A stretch of 64,000 nt of DNA from Euphorbia lathyris (GCF_963576675.1 NC_088912.1:57126395-57190394); one strand, 5' to 3'; positions 45,116 through 56,514 are shown, counted from the first letter of the stretch. The notes: generated by a model not told the origin, from the sequence alone. Translations and numbers: made by a program.

Positions 45116-46350
45116 ATGACCCGAAGTAAGCGACCCGCCAATAGCCGTCCCCCGCGGTCCACTCGTGCCCGCTCTTCCCGTTCCAACCCAACACAATCAC
45201 CACCTCTCACCCGCCAATGTCGCGCCCCCTTTCACATTCTCACTGAAGGGGAGGCAATCACCTACCAAAATATCTCCTCTTCCACCGTCATGACTCTCCC
45301 CTACATTGACATCAACGTGCTCGACCATTATGATGTTGGTCGTGCCTTCGAGGATCGTCTTCGTACCCTCGGATGGCATGACCATTTTTATGCACACCAC
45401 CGCGTGTACCCTTCATTGGTCCAAGAATTCTACACTTCTCTCACTTCCAACAATATCCCCGGTGCTGCGGTCATCAACTTTCGTCTCCCAAACTGACCCT
45501 ACTCCATCGACACGGCTTGGATCCGCACCCATTTCACCATGCAAACGGATGCCGGCCTCACCCATTGGCCCACCGATGCCTCGGCCCGCGACTTCTAGAC
45601 GACCATCACTGGGTCGGACAGTTACGACATCTCCAACCTCCACCCGGGTAGCATCCGCGACCCCGTCCTCTACCTCCTCCATCGTTTCATCAACTACTAC
45701 TTCTCGGGGAAATCCGAGGCCAACAAGGTCAGCAAGCTTGAGCTTCTTGCCCTTTATTGTTGCGAGAACGGCCTCGCTTTCGACCTCTCCTACCTTGTTG
45801 CCACCATGCTCCACCAAATGCCTTCCCGGAAGCGTGCCAAACTCGGGTTGGGGCACTTAATCACCATATATGCCTCCTTCGCTCTCGGCCCCACTGCCCT
45901 TGATCGCCTCCCCCACTTTGAGCCCCGCCCCTTGGATAAAAATGCCTTTCAAACATTCAAGCATCGTCCCTCCAGTCCGGGTGAAAGTTCGGGGGGCGGG
46001 ACAACAACAAGAGGACGACGCGTGGGACTCAGACTTTGGCCTCAACTTTAGCCCCCCCCAACCCTGACTTCCAATCGATCTATGCCCGGTTGGAGGTCTT
46101 ATAAGGGAACCAAAGGCAAGATTGGGCCCACTTCAACTCCCGGTTTGACACCCTCGAAGCCAACATCGGCACCCACTTCGACACACTAGAGGCTCATCGC
46201 CTCATGGACCAAGCCGCCCTGGCCACTCGCTTCGACACATTCGAGGCCCAAAGGCAAGCTGACCGGACAAACTTCGACGCCTTCACCAACACCTTCTTCA
46301 CCCACTTCAACATCCATGGCCATCCTCCTCCGCCTCCGCCATAGTTTCTT
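45116..46350 (+). pseudogene. ATHILA ORF-1-like protein gene
   Basis: MTRSKRPANSRPPRSTRARS begins a basic N-terminus. Then come VGRAFEDRLRTLGWHDHFYA, HRVYPSLVQEFYTSLTSN and, after a stop (45494-45496), TAWIRTHFTMQTDAGLTHWP. After a second stop (near 45596) come ISNLHPGSIRDPVLYLLHRF and KLELLALYCCENGLAFDLSY. The VYP-LV-EFY block is typical of the ATHILA ORF-1/plant transposon domain, also seen in the SIRE ORF3. A frameshift near 46030 leads to a coiled-coil-like tail (HFDTLEAHRL, RFDTFEAQRQADRTNFD) ending in PPPPPP. The gene is GC-rich compared with its surroundings. Function unknown. Confidence 0.8.
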
Positions 46351-46496
46351 TATGTTGTTGTTTTCGGTTTTTATGTTTTTGTGATTTTCTGTCCATGTGT
46401 TTTCATTTTTTTGTAATTTCTGTGTGTTTACATTTCGGTTTTTATGTTTTCCGTTTTCCGTTTCCTGTTTCTTTTCTATTTGGTGTTTTTATTGTC

Positions 46497-46527
<31 letters not shown>

Positions 46528-48256
46528 CTTCTTCGGTCTCTGTTTTGTGTTTTGTTGGTTTATTTTCCGCCCTTCTATTTTATTTTGCACTCACTTGTTA
46601 TTTACGTATTCGTTTTTCCTGTTTTTGTATGCATTAATAAGGTTTACGCGGAGTGTACCCCTGTCTACGCCCCGCGTGAACCACTCAATAACGGCTTCCC
46701 CTCGGTCTATGCGGAGCGTCTCTTTGGGCACGCCCCACGTATCCAAGCCACTGGCCGTAATTCCCCATTTTTACATTTCTTACGCGGAGCGTCCCCTTGG
46801 GTACGCCTCGCGTACGAACAGACCTGCAAGGCCCCATCTTTATTTTTTATTTTTTTTGTTTCCATTTTTTTTGCGACGTCTTTGGAATACACGCCATTTT
46901 AATCATGCGGAGGGCCGTGCAACCCCGCACTTACAGTTTGTTTTGCACTACCAAAAACAAAAATAATTGAACTCATTTATTGGCTCATAAATTACCCAAC
47001 ACACTACCTTCTACGGACAATAATTACAAGTTCCGTTATTTGTCGTCAAAGGTAAATACATCGAAACATAAAGGATCGGTTTAATTAAGGAATTTAAGTC
47101 TTGATTTCGAAGTTATGGAATTTATGCAAAGCCAAGGTTCGTATTAAACAAAAGCATTGAGTCCTAACCCACAAGTTATCTCTATAATGAAATTTAAAAA
47201 GGCAATAAAAATGGGATTTTTGAACATTTTACGAGAACTTGAAAGTACACAATTTAACCCGAAATTCATGTGAGGTATTTTTGAGCCTAAAAGAGTTCGT
47301 ACGAAAAATCTATTTCTTTCGCAATTTTTCGAGAGCTTTGACTTCACTCAACTCATAGATTTTGCATCTAATACCGGGTTAAGTACACTTGTTTTAGTAA
47401 GAAGGGCAATAGATGATAGAACGAACCCACTTAGGCTAATTCTTTTCTAATTTATTTTTTCTCGTTTTTCATAACCCTTTAGGAAGCCCCCTCGAGCCTA
47501 TTAATCGACTTCTTTGCTAACACCTTTTTAACATTTAACCCTTTTTCCTCTTGTTCAAATGCCAATGAAATCAACCGCATTGGAATTACCCGAAACAACC
47601 CAAGGCCTTAACAAGTAAGCACAATAAGTCTTCGAAATCATTTTTGTGCCGCTCTCAAAATAAAAAGAAAAAAGAAAAAAATATATAATAATCAAAATAA
47701 AGAGCAAAAAGGCATTCTCAAGCTCTACCCGAGCAATTTCAACTTATACTTTACAAGCTTACTAAGGCCAAAATGAAAAAGCGATGCGATCATCAAAATG
47801 GTATTTGGACTCGTGTTTCTAAAAATTAACCGCTAAAAAGCCACCCACATTATAACCCCCCTCCGGGTTCATTTTTAATATTGCCTAAACCATAATATAG
47901 GAGAAAAAACCCGGATGAAATTGCAAACTCAAAGTGACTTCGAGTAAGTACAAAGAAGAGCGCAAAGACACCGACCCACCAAAGCTTGAGCGTAAGAGTG
48001 AAATCCCTTGGTAAGGTACAATCGGGTTCTCAAAAGATAATCAATCTCCGTTAATATTGCCTACAAAGTTTGATTATGGAGGTTTCGACTAAGTTTTGGT
48101 CGCTCATTCGCTTGCGTAAGTACTTGCCGAAAACTTTAGCTTCGAAATCACGCACTTGGTAAAACCAACCGAAAGTTTGTTTCTTAATTGTCTCAATCCC
48201 TTGTCTTTCGATTTCTTTTACTTGAGGACAAGTAAAACTTTAAAGTCCGAGGAGGT
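46351..48256. other. 3' non-coding region of Athila-like interior 1
   Basis: A T-rich tract (46351-46620) contains (TA)n at 46501-46527. Three further inverted pairs of the GC motif lie at about 46644, 46706 and 46779. From 46.9 to 48.2 kb there is AT-rich sequence without coding support, ending acttgaggacaagtaaaac and a purine-rich agtccgaggagg (about 48245-48256) that serves as polypurine tract before LTR2. Confidence 0.7.
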
Positions 48257-49875
48257 TGATAGGGGCATTTCGTCCCTATCTTTTAGCGTGAATAACGGTT
48301 TAATTGTGGACTAAATAAGTGAGTTTACTTACAAAAATAATGTGTTTTTAATAAAATAACAAAATAAAAATAAATTTTATGCTTTTGATTAATTTCCTTT
48401 GTTTTCAGTTAATTTCGAAAAAATAAACATCTAGCTAACTCGGCTCTCGAGAATTGTATTTCGTAGGTACGAGCAAAGGAGTAAAATCCACCGACACATG
48501 CGGGGCGTCTCTACTTATACGCGGGGCGTACAGGAGCAATTCTTCAATCTAAGTTTCAGAAGCTCAGGTACGCGGGGCGTGTTCCAAGCCGTGGGGGGCA
48601 TCAAAGGCATGATTCAAGCTATTAAACCTCAGAGGCTCAACCATGCGGGGCATACTCCAACCTACACGGGGTGTGGTTATGACAACCAGTCTGAATCTGA
48701 TCGACACACAGTCAATTATCAACGGAATGGGCAAATACGCGGGGCGTCTCTCTATCCACGCAGGGCGTGTTCATGACAGCAGGCCTGAATCTGATCCTCA
48801 TGCAGGAAATTGTCAACGGAATGGGCAAACACGCGAGGCACATGCCTGTCCACGCGGGGTGTGTCATGGGAAAACTATAGAAATAATGTAACTTGTGTAT
48901 TTACGATTCTACCCCCGAGCTTGATGTATAAATAAGAGTGATTAGCACTCATTTCAGTATTCAATTTTCTATGTATTAGACTTCCTCACACTTTGAGAGC
49001 TTGTATAATCCTCCCGTCACTCCGCCGAAGTTCCGCTCCATCCGCATTCACCAAGCTCGAGAGTTCCACCTCCAAGTCCTAAGAGACGAATTTGAGTCCG
49101 GTTAGCTAGTCTTAAGGGCCGATTCTTCTTCCCTTTCTACTTGTTAATTAGCTTGTACTCTTTCTGTGTACTAGGCTTGGTTGTATCGCGTATTTTCGTA
49201 TTCCATATTTATAATACATGATTTACGATTCCGTTTTCACTATACGTGTTAATGTTTATTGCTTGTTTTGATACTTATAATTGATTATTGTGTAGGTCGT
49301 TTACGAGCTCCGAAATCTATTAGGAATCACATAGGTGTTGCCTCACTAGAGTTGACAAACCGGAAACCGTAGGAATTGACGAGCCACGGAACTTACGGGC
49401 CATAGTTTCTGATCCTAAGAATTAGAGTCGCCTTAAGGGGAAATCACGACTCTAGAACCTCACGGAGTTGTTCGGTCTATAAATACTCGTCTTTGCAAGA
49501 GTAAATCATTAATCATATATATTTCGTGTTGTTTATCATAGGTTATAACTTATCATCACCCGTATCACTCTAAGAGGGCTTGAAATACATGAAAATTGTC
49601 TCACCCGTAGTTTAGGAGTAGTTTATAGTTGTCACCCAACCAAACTAAAGTATTCACCGCTTAGATAACGTATAAAACCGAGTAGTTTAATACTTGTAGT
49701 TATAAATCCCGTGGATTCGATACCCGGTCTTAACCGGATTATTACTTGATACGATGGGGTACACTTGCCCCTACGTAGTAGCGTCTAGTAGAGTTAGAGC
49801 ACTTAGAAAGATCATATCCATAACCCTAGCACGCAGTTATCATCATATTATTATCACTCTACCGGACACTCATCA
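48257..49875 (+). repeat. LTR2 of the Athila-like element
   Basis: It is 1619 bp, starts tgataggggcatttcgtccc and ends cactcatca. It is collinear with LTR1 at high identity. Several GC-motif copies in U3 show CG to TG or CA changes (for example atgcggggcat at about 48635), suggesting decay of methylated CpG. Confidence 0.92.
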
Positions 49876-49881
49876 AGTTTT

Positions 49882-49899
49882 TGGCGCCGTTGCTGGGGA
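49882..49899 (+). other. Athila-type primer binding site, interior 2
   Basis: tggcgccgttgctgggga after LTR2; one C to T change from the standard site. Confidence 0.82.
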
Positions 49900-50035
49900 T
49901 TTATATCTTATTGCAATATTAGACCAAAACGTTTTATTGTTAGTCTAAGCATTATCTTTGTATAAATTGTTTATATACACTTTTACTGACAATATTTTTT
50001 CTTGTTCATATTTTCTTTGTTTACTTCTTGAGTTT

Positions 50036-51382
50036 ATGCACACCCGATCTCGGAGTGACACTCTCGTTCCTATTGATCTTGAAATTGAACGAACTCTTTG
50101 TAGGATTCGGAGAGAAAAGATGGCCAACGTCAACAATGAAACCAACCCACCAGTGAACAACGTCCCGAATGGAGGGGGAACGACACCCGAACATTAATGG
50201 AGATCCTAGCTCCAGCATCGACCATAAAATCGTAATGGAATCGTCGCCCCCGCCATCCCAGCCAACACATATGAGATAAAGACTAGCATGATCCAATTGA
50301 TCCAACAACTCGGTCAATTCGGAGGAGAACTTCATGAGAACCCTAACGAACATCTTGATAAATTTCTTATGTGTGCCGATACTTCTCGGTAAAACGGTGT
50401 CCCGGTTGAGGCCGTTCGTCTAAAACTTTTTCCTTTCTCTTTGACAGGCCAAGCGTTGGAATGGTTGCACTGATTGGAAGTCGGAACTATCACGTCATGG
50501 GTCGAGCTCGAAAAGGAGTTCCTCTCCTATTACTTCCCAGCTTCCAAGACGGTGAAGTTGCGCAATGATATCACTTCCTTTTGGCAACTCGAGTATGAAG
50601 CCCTTCATGCAGCTTGGGCGAGGTTCCGAAAATTGCTTCGAAGTTGCCCACACCACGACATCCCCAAGCACGATCTTGTAAGTACTTTTTATCATGGTTT
50701 AACGCCTACTAATCGTGCTACCGTGGATTCCGCAGCAGGTGGGGACCTGTTCAGGAAATCAGCAAGCGAAGCATATAAGCTCATCAATGAGCTCACAAGA
50801 AAAAGCGTTCAATGGCAAGAAGATCGGCTTGTCGGACCCCCGAGACATCAAGCGTTCTCCATGGAAAAGGAGGCTCCAAAGGGTTCTATAGTTGAGATGA
50901 ACAAGAAACTAGACGCCTTAATAGCACAATTGAGCCTCAACAAAGATGCACAGGTCCTGATGTGCAACTATTGTGGTGGTGATCACGACGGAAGAAATTG
51001 CAACACCGGCACCCCTTTTGTCGGTGATACCGAGAACGTAAGTTACGTAGGAGGTAACCAAAGGTACAACTCTAACTCTAACTCTAACTCCTATCCTAAC
51101 CACCACAATAATAACGATAACGGGTGGAGACCTCGATACCAACATCCTAATCTGTCATACGGTAATAATAATAATGTATTGAGGCCCCCACCCGAGTTCC
51201 ACCAAGAATATAGGGAGCACGGGCTAGGGCAATCCCAAAGCACCCCCGGTGGTCGGAATGCCCAACCTCCCAACGTGCAAGGCCAATCGGTAACTTCCTT
51301 GTTAAAGGACATTCTAACCCGTCTTACCGATAATGAAGTGTTTTGCAGGGATTTAAGTCACCAAGTGACCCATTTAAACTGA
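50036..51382 (+). pseudogene. gag of Athila-like interior 2, nearly full length
   Basis: It has the same start as interior 1 (MHTRSRSDTL). A one-base loss near 50180 and a one-base gain near 50213 shift and restore the frame. Stops occur near 50228, 50391 and 50472. From 50474 a frame of 302 codons includes VELEKEFLSYYFPASKTVKL, RKLLRSCPHHDIPKHDLVST, KSVQWQEDRLVG, the finger CNYCGGDHDGRNC, an Asn/Ser-rich stretch, and the C-terminus LLKDILTRLTDNEVFCRDLS. The gag is complete in extent but broken. Confidence 0.87.
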
Positions 51383-51976
51383 CAACAACAGGAGAGACAA
51401 CTAGGAACTCTCCCGACCAATACCGAGCAAAACCCACGGGCTAAGAATAGAGAGTCTGGGCAAGCAATAACTCTTTTTAACAGTCACAGCTCGGATCCAT
51501 CAGGCTCCGGTTCGGATATCTTGCAATAAGCACACCCGCCGAGAAAGTCGAGCTACTCCGACTATAAACGTAGCCCCGGTTTGAATTTCCCAAACCTTTT
51601 GTCTATATGTATCATATACGTTTTTGAAATTAATTTTATTTTTCTTCGTGTGTATTTTCATCTTCTTTCAAATTGTTTTCGTTTTCTTTCGGTTCTCTCA
51701 TTTCGTCCATTTTAAATACACCCCAAAACGTAAAAAAAAAAATCATAAAACCCACAATACGAAAAAACAAATCCCATTTTTAATCTAAACATCTGCGCGG
51801 AGCGTACACACTGGTACGCCCCGCGTAGATGAGCTTCTGCTCAGTTTTGGTGCTAAAAAGCACGTTACGCGGGGCGTATCCCATACCACGCCCCGCGTGT
51901 TTTTAGGTCCCCTTCAACCATAGTGAAAATAAATGGTTACGCGGGGCGTTCCCCATGCTACGCCCCGTGTATCCTT
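51383..51976. repeat. Interior 2 spacer with inverted GC-motif pairs
   Basis: About 400 AT-rich bases follow the gag end, with no protease or RT. Then come three hairpin units at about 51793-51828, 51866-51900 and 51937-51971. The last two parallel 44375-44468 of interior 1. The sequence joins LTR3 text at tgggg (51976-51980). Confidence 0.8.
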
Positions 51977-53203
51977 GGGGCGTACTCCAACCTACGCGGG
52001 GTGTGGTTAGGACAACCAGTCTGAATCTGATCCACACACAGTCAATTATCAACGAAATGGGCAAATACGCGGGGCGTCTGTCTGTCCACGCGGGGCGTGT
52101 TCATGACATCAGGCCTGAATCTGATCCTCATGCAGGAAATTGTCAATGGAATGGGCAAACACGCGGGGCGCCTGCTTGTCCACGCGGGGCGTGTCATGGG
52201 AAAACTGCAGAAATAATGTAACTTGTGTATTTACGATTCTACCCCCGAGCTTGATGTATAAATAAGAGTGATTAGCACTCATTTCAGTATTCAATTTTCT
52301 ATGTATTAGACTTCCTCACACCTTGAGAGCTTGTATAATCCTCACGTTACTTCGCCGAAGTTCCGCTCCATCCGCATTAACCAAGCTCGAGACTTCCACC
52401 TCCAAGTCCTAATAGATGACTTTGAGTCCGGTTAGCTAGTCTTAAGAGCCAATTCTTCTTCCCTTTCTACTTGTTAATTAGCTTGTACTCTTTCTATGTA
52501 CTAGGCTTGGTTGTATCCCGTATTTTCGTATTCCATATATAATAAATGATTTACGATTCCGTTTTCACTATACGTGTTAATGTTTATTGCTTGTTTTGAT
52601 ACTTATAATTGATTATTGTGTAGGTCGTTTACGAGCTCCAAAATCTATTAGGAATCACATAGGTGTTGCCTCACCGGAGTTGACAAACCGGAAACCATAG
52701 GAATTGACGAGCCACGGAACTTACGTGCCCTAGTTTCTGATCCTAAGAATTAGAGTCGCCTTAAGGGGAAATCACGACTCTAGAACCTCACGGAGTTGTT
52801 CGGTCTATAAATAGTCGTCTTTGCAAGAGTAAATCATTAATCGTATATATTTCGTGTTGTTTATCATAGGTTATAACTTATCATCACCCGTATCACTCTA
52901 AGAGGGCTTGAAATACATGAAAATTGTCTCACCCGTAGTTTAGGAGTAGTTTATAGTTGTCACCCAACCAAACTAAAGTATTCACCGCTTAGATAACGTA
53001 TAAAACCGAGTAGTTTAATACTTGTAGTTATAAATCCTGTGGATTCGATACACGGTCTTAACCAGATTATTACTTGATACGAGGGGGTACACTTGCCCCT
53101 ACGTAGTAGTGTCTAGTAGAGTTAGAGCACTTAGAAAGATCATATCCATAACCCTAACACGTACTTATCATCATATTATTATCACTCTACCGGACACTCA
53201 TCA
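51977..53203 (+). repeat. LTR3 of the Athila-like element, 5' truncated
   Basis: From ggggcgtactccaacctacg it corresponds to LTR1 from 42240 to 43468 (1227 against 1229 bases). It ends gacactcatca just before the target duplication. The first 390 bases of the LTR are missing. Confidence 0.9.
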
Positions 53204-54050
53204 GGGACCAGCAAAACAGATTCTTGGCATTAGAATCATTCAGGACAGAAGCCTGAAGAAGATATGGTTGTCACAGGAGAAGTACATTGAGAAAGGACTT
53301 CAAAGGTTTAAGATGGATAAAGCTAAAATGGTTAGTTGTCCTCTTGCTAATCATTTTAAACTCAGTTCCATGCAGAGCCTTCTACTGATAAAGAGAAGGA
53401 AGAAATGAGCAGAGTTTCGTATGCTTCTGTAGTTGGAAGTCTAATGTACGCCATGGAATGTACACGGTCAGATATTGCACATGTAGTTGGAGTTATGAGT
53501 AGATTCTTTTCAAATCCGTGAAGGGAACATTGGGAAGCTGTTAAATGGATATTCAGGTATCTTCGCGGTACTTCCAAAATGTGCTTATGTTTTGGAGATA
53601 CCGAACCTGTGTTAGTTGGCTATACAGATGTAGATATAGCCGGTGATGCTGACATAAAAAAGTCTACATCAAGTTACTTGATTACATTTGCAGGGGGAGA
53701 TATGTCATGGCACTCAATACCATAAAAGTGTATTGCACTTTCCACAACTGAAGCAGAGTTCATTGCAACAACAGAGAGTTGTTATGGATGAAGAAGTTCT
53801 TTAACAAACTTAGCTTCCGTCAGAAAAAAATATAAGTTATTTTGTGACAATCAGAGTGTTATTCACCTTAGAAAGAATTCCTCTTTCCATTCTAGATCAA
53901 AGCATATTGATGTGAGATATCATTGGATCAGAGATGTGCTAGAGATAAGCTACTACAACTTGAGAAGATCCATACAGATGAAAATGGATCAGACATGTTA
54001 ACGCAGATTTTACCAAGGGAGAAGTCCGAATACTGTCGAATGGCTACATG
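53204..54050 (+). pseudogene. RT end and RNase H of the Tork-type Copia, second part
   Basis: GPAKQILGIRIIQDRSLKKI continues the RT frame from 41849. Then SRVSYASVVGSLMYAMECTR, SDIAHVVGVMSRFFSNP, HWEAVKWIFRYLRGTSKM, GYTDVDIAGDAD (RNase H Asp) and CIALSTTEAEFIATTE. Then KKYKLFCDNQSVIHLRKNSS and HIDVRYHWIRDVLE. It has stops near 53520 and 53723 and later frame breaks. Confidence 0.88.
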
Positions 54051-54086
54051 AATAACAATACCCTCATGCAACCGGGAGGGGAGAAT

Positions 54087-54631
54087 TGTTAGTTTGAAGT
54101 CCCAATTAAATGAGGGATTGTTTTTGTAATTTGCAGATATTAATTAAATTTTTTTTAATGAAAATTGACCACCGAATTGTGTCAGCAATAATTATTGCTT
54201 GCACAATTAATTGCCAACCTTGGCTTATAAAAGCCAAGGATGCTCAATTTGCAGAGAATGGTGAGTGGGAGTAAAAGAAAGAGAGAGGGGCAAATTACAT
54301 AAAAAGTCTTGTATTGTGAGTTTGATCTCTAATTAAAAAAGGCTAGTCTAATTATTTTGGAAGAGACAAAATAGTAAGATAATTATTTTGGGGTGTTTTC
54401 AAGAAACACCTGAGTGCTACTATTTTGATTTTATCTCATTGTAACTCTAAAAAGTTTTTAGAGAACACCCTCTTTGTATACATACTAGTTTACAGTGGAA
54501 GATTTTACTCTCGAGCTTTGTCATGGACCTAGCCCGTAAGAGTGAACCACATTAAATTATCAGTGTCATTTTTATTGATTATTTTGCACGTTAATATTTT
54601 TCTACGGAATAATTTCGCTTTATTCCCAACA
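54087..54631 (+). repeat. 3' LTR of the Tork-type Copia
   Basis: It is 545 bp, TGTTAG...CAACA, directly after the polypurine tract gggaggggagaa. It has ttataaaagccaagg (about 54226) as a TATA-like region. Its last 100 bases match the 5' remnant at 38645-38750. Confidence 0.88.
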
Positions 54632-55367
54632 TATGTGCTGCAATTATTATTTAATTACAAAAAAATCACTTGATTAAATTGCAAAACTTGTTATGCCTCC
54701 TAATATTGATATTACTTGATTTAAGAACATTTGTGATGAATAATTTCTGCCGCTCTCTACAATGGATTAAATCTTTGTTTGGCGTAATTTTTATAAAAAA
54801 TTATCCCATTAAACCTGATTGGAAATTTTTTTTCTGGAAAGGACTGTTTCCCAACCAGGATTAAATATGTGGACTTTTTTTTCATAATTTTTACACATTA
54901 CGGCGCCTATGGCGCCGTAGTGGGCTAGTGGGCAGGAATCCCAAACAAATTCCTGCCAATTAGTCACTGCCCCAAACAAATATAAAAAAAATTTGATTTA
55001 TTTTTTATAAAAATAAAATTTATAAAAAAGAAATTAATTTATTATTTTATAAAAATAAAAATAAAAAAATATATAAATTATTGTGTATTATAACGAATGA
55101 ATAATAAATAAAATGATTAACATACTGTTCTGCTTTAGGTTAAGTCTAGGAGTAGATGAAGTCATGAACCGAAAATACGAATTGACAAGGAGCTGCAAAT
55201 CGCTACCTCATTTGACAATCTTACACACATAAAACTTGATAGTGAGATCGTGTGCTAGCACTCAGATTAATCAAAAAGATGAAAAGTTCTTTGTATGTAT
55301 TTCTCAAGAATGTAAAGAAACTTAGAGAGAAAAAGAAAACTATTTTTATGTATCTTTCTCCTTAAAC

Positions 55368-55445
<78 letters not shown>

Positions 55446-55587
55446 TTTCCAATTAGTGCTAGGTTAGGAAAAGAATTCCAAACCCAAACACTAACTGGGG
55501 CACATGACCATATTAGGATAAAATTTAATCAATTTGAATCCTAATTAAAATAAAATCCTAATTATCTCTTTCGATAATTAAATATAT
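54632..55587. other. AT-rich non-coding spacer with two GC hairpins
   Basis: No gene is supported. A perfect 9-bp palindrome with a 3-base loop (tacggcgcc/ggcgccgta) lies at 54899-54919. A second hairpin (ggcaggaat/attcctgcc) lies at 54931-54957. The remainder is A/T runs, a (TA)n block and degenerate sequence. Confidence 0.55.
55373..55442. repeat. (TA)35 microsatellite
   Basis: About 70 bases of uninterrupted TA. It is a simple repeat and likely polymorphic. Confidence 0.95.
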
Positions 55588-56514
55588 GGGATAAGGTACC
55601 AAAATAGGCCTAACGTTTTTGGGGAAGTACCAATTTAGGCTCAACGTTCAAAATAGCATCAATATAGGTTTAACGTTTACAACATAATATCAATTTAGGC
55701 TTAATGTTTACAATATAACATCAATTTAGGCCTCACGTACAAAATAGCACCAATATAGGATTAACGTTTACAAAATAATACGAATTTAAGCTTAACGTTT
55801 ATAAAATATATCCAATTTAAGCTAAATGTCATAATTAAATTAACCATATTATATTCTTTTCCTATTAACTTTACATGTTATCTTTTTATTTAGTTCTATT
55901 TTCTTATTTATTATAATACAATTAATTAGTTTTCTTGCCCATTAAAACCTTATATTTGTTTTTCATCAACCATTCCATGACTCCTAAATTACATGGCTCG
56001 TGTAATATATGCAAACTAAAAGTAATTGAATATCCACAATATTTCGACCACTTTCGAAATATTGTGGATATTCAATTACTTTTAGTTTGCATATATTACA
56101 CGAGCAATGAAATTTAGTTGTCATAAAATGGTTGATGAAAAACGAATATAAGATTTTAATGGGCAAGAATACTAATTAATTGTATTATAATAAATAAGAA
56201 TATAGAACAAAATAAAAAGATAACATATAAAGTTAATAGGGAAAGAATATAATATGATTAATTTAATTATGACGTTTAGCTTAAATTGTATATATTTTGT
56301 AAAACGTTAAGCTTAAATTCGTATTATTTTGTAAACGTTAAGCCTATATTGGTGCTATTTTGTACGTGAGACCTAAATTGATGCTATATTGTAAACGTTA
56401 AGCCTAAATTGATATTATGTTGTAAACGTTAAGCCTATATTGGTGTTATTTTGAACGTTGAGCCTAAATTGGTACTTCCCCAAAAACCTTAGGCCTATTT
56501 TGTTACCTTATCCC
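55588..56514. mobile_element. 927-bp near-perfect palindromic (foldback) element
   Basis: Two arms of about 460 bases are reverse complements of each other around a 6-base loop (56048-56053). The outer ends are gggataaggtaccaaaatag and its mirror. Each arm contains about six degenerate direct copies of a 30-35 base unit like caatttaggcttaacgttta. Flanking 9-mers taaatatat and taaattcac share six positions, a weak sign of a 9-bp duplication. The two ORFs near 55935 and 55984 are mirror shadows and not genes. Confidence 0.8.

Larger units (their letters stand above)
41850..53203 (+). mobile_element. Athila-like gag/ORF-1 retrotransposon, tandem form with three LTRs
   Basis: The order is LTR1 (41850-43468), interior 1, LTR2 (48257-49875), interior 2, partial LTR3 (51977-53203). 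Both interiors start with the Athila primer site and gag. Only interior 1 has the ATHILA ORF-1-like gene and 3' region. No RT, RNase H, protease or integrase is present in either. A single target duplication flanks the whole, so the tandem form arose by recombination between copies, or entered as one unit. Confidence 0.9.
38645..54631 (+). mobile_element. Tork-type Copia retrotransposon, split by an Athila-like insertion
   Basis: A truncated 5' LTR, a changed primer site, gag, protease, integrase and RT run to 41849. RT and RNase H resume at 53204, followed by the polypurine tract and a full 3' LTR (54087-54631). The two halves join in frame once the inserted element and one copy of its 5-bp duplication are removed. 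The protein text is of the TNT1-94-like kind. Confidence 0.9.

Noticed and set aside
45413..45856. 147-residue minus-strand ORF inside the ORF-1 gene
   Set aside because: The plus-strand frame carries the conserved VYP-LV-EFY block; the minus-strand ORF is a GC-rich shadow.
46395..46966. ORFs rich in Phe, Tyr and Ile suggesting membrane proteins
   Set aside because: They translate T-rich DNA, a (TA)n repeat and the GC-motif hairpins in the 3' non-coding part of the Athila-like element.
55935..56166. Two similar 60-residue ORFs on opposite strands
   Set aside because: They are mirror images produced by the palindrome, with no independent coding evidence.
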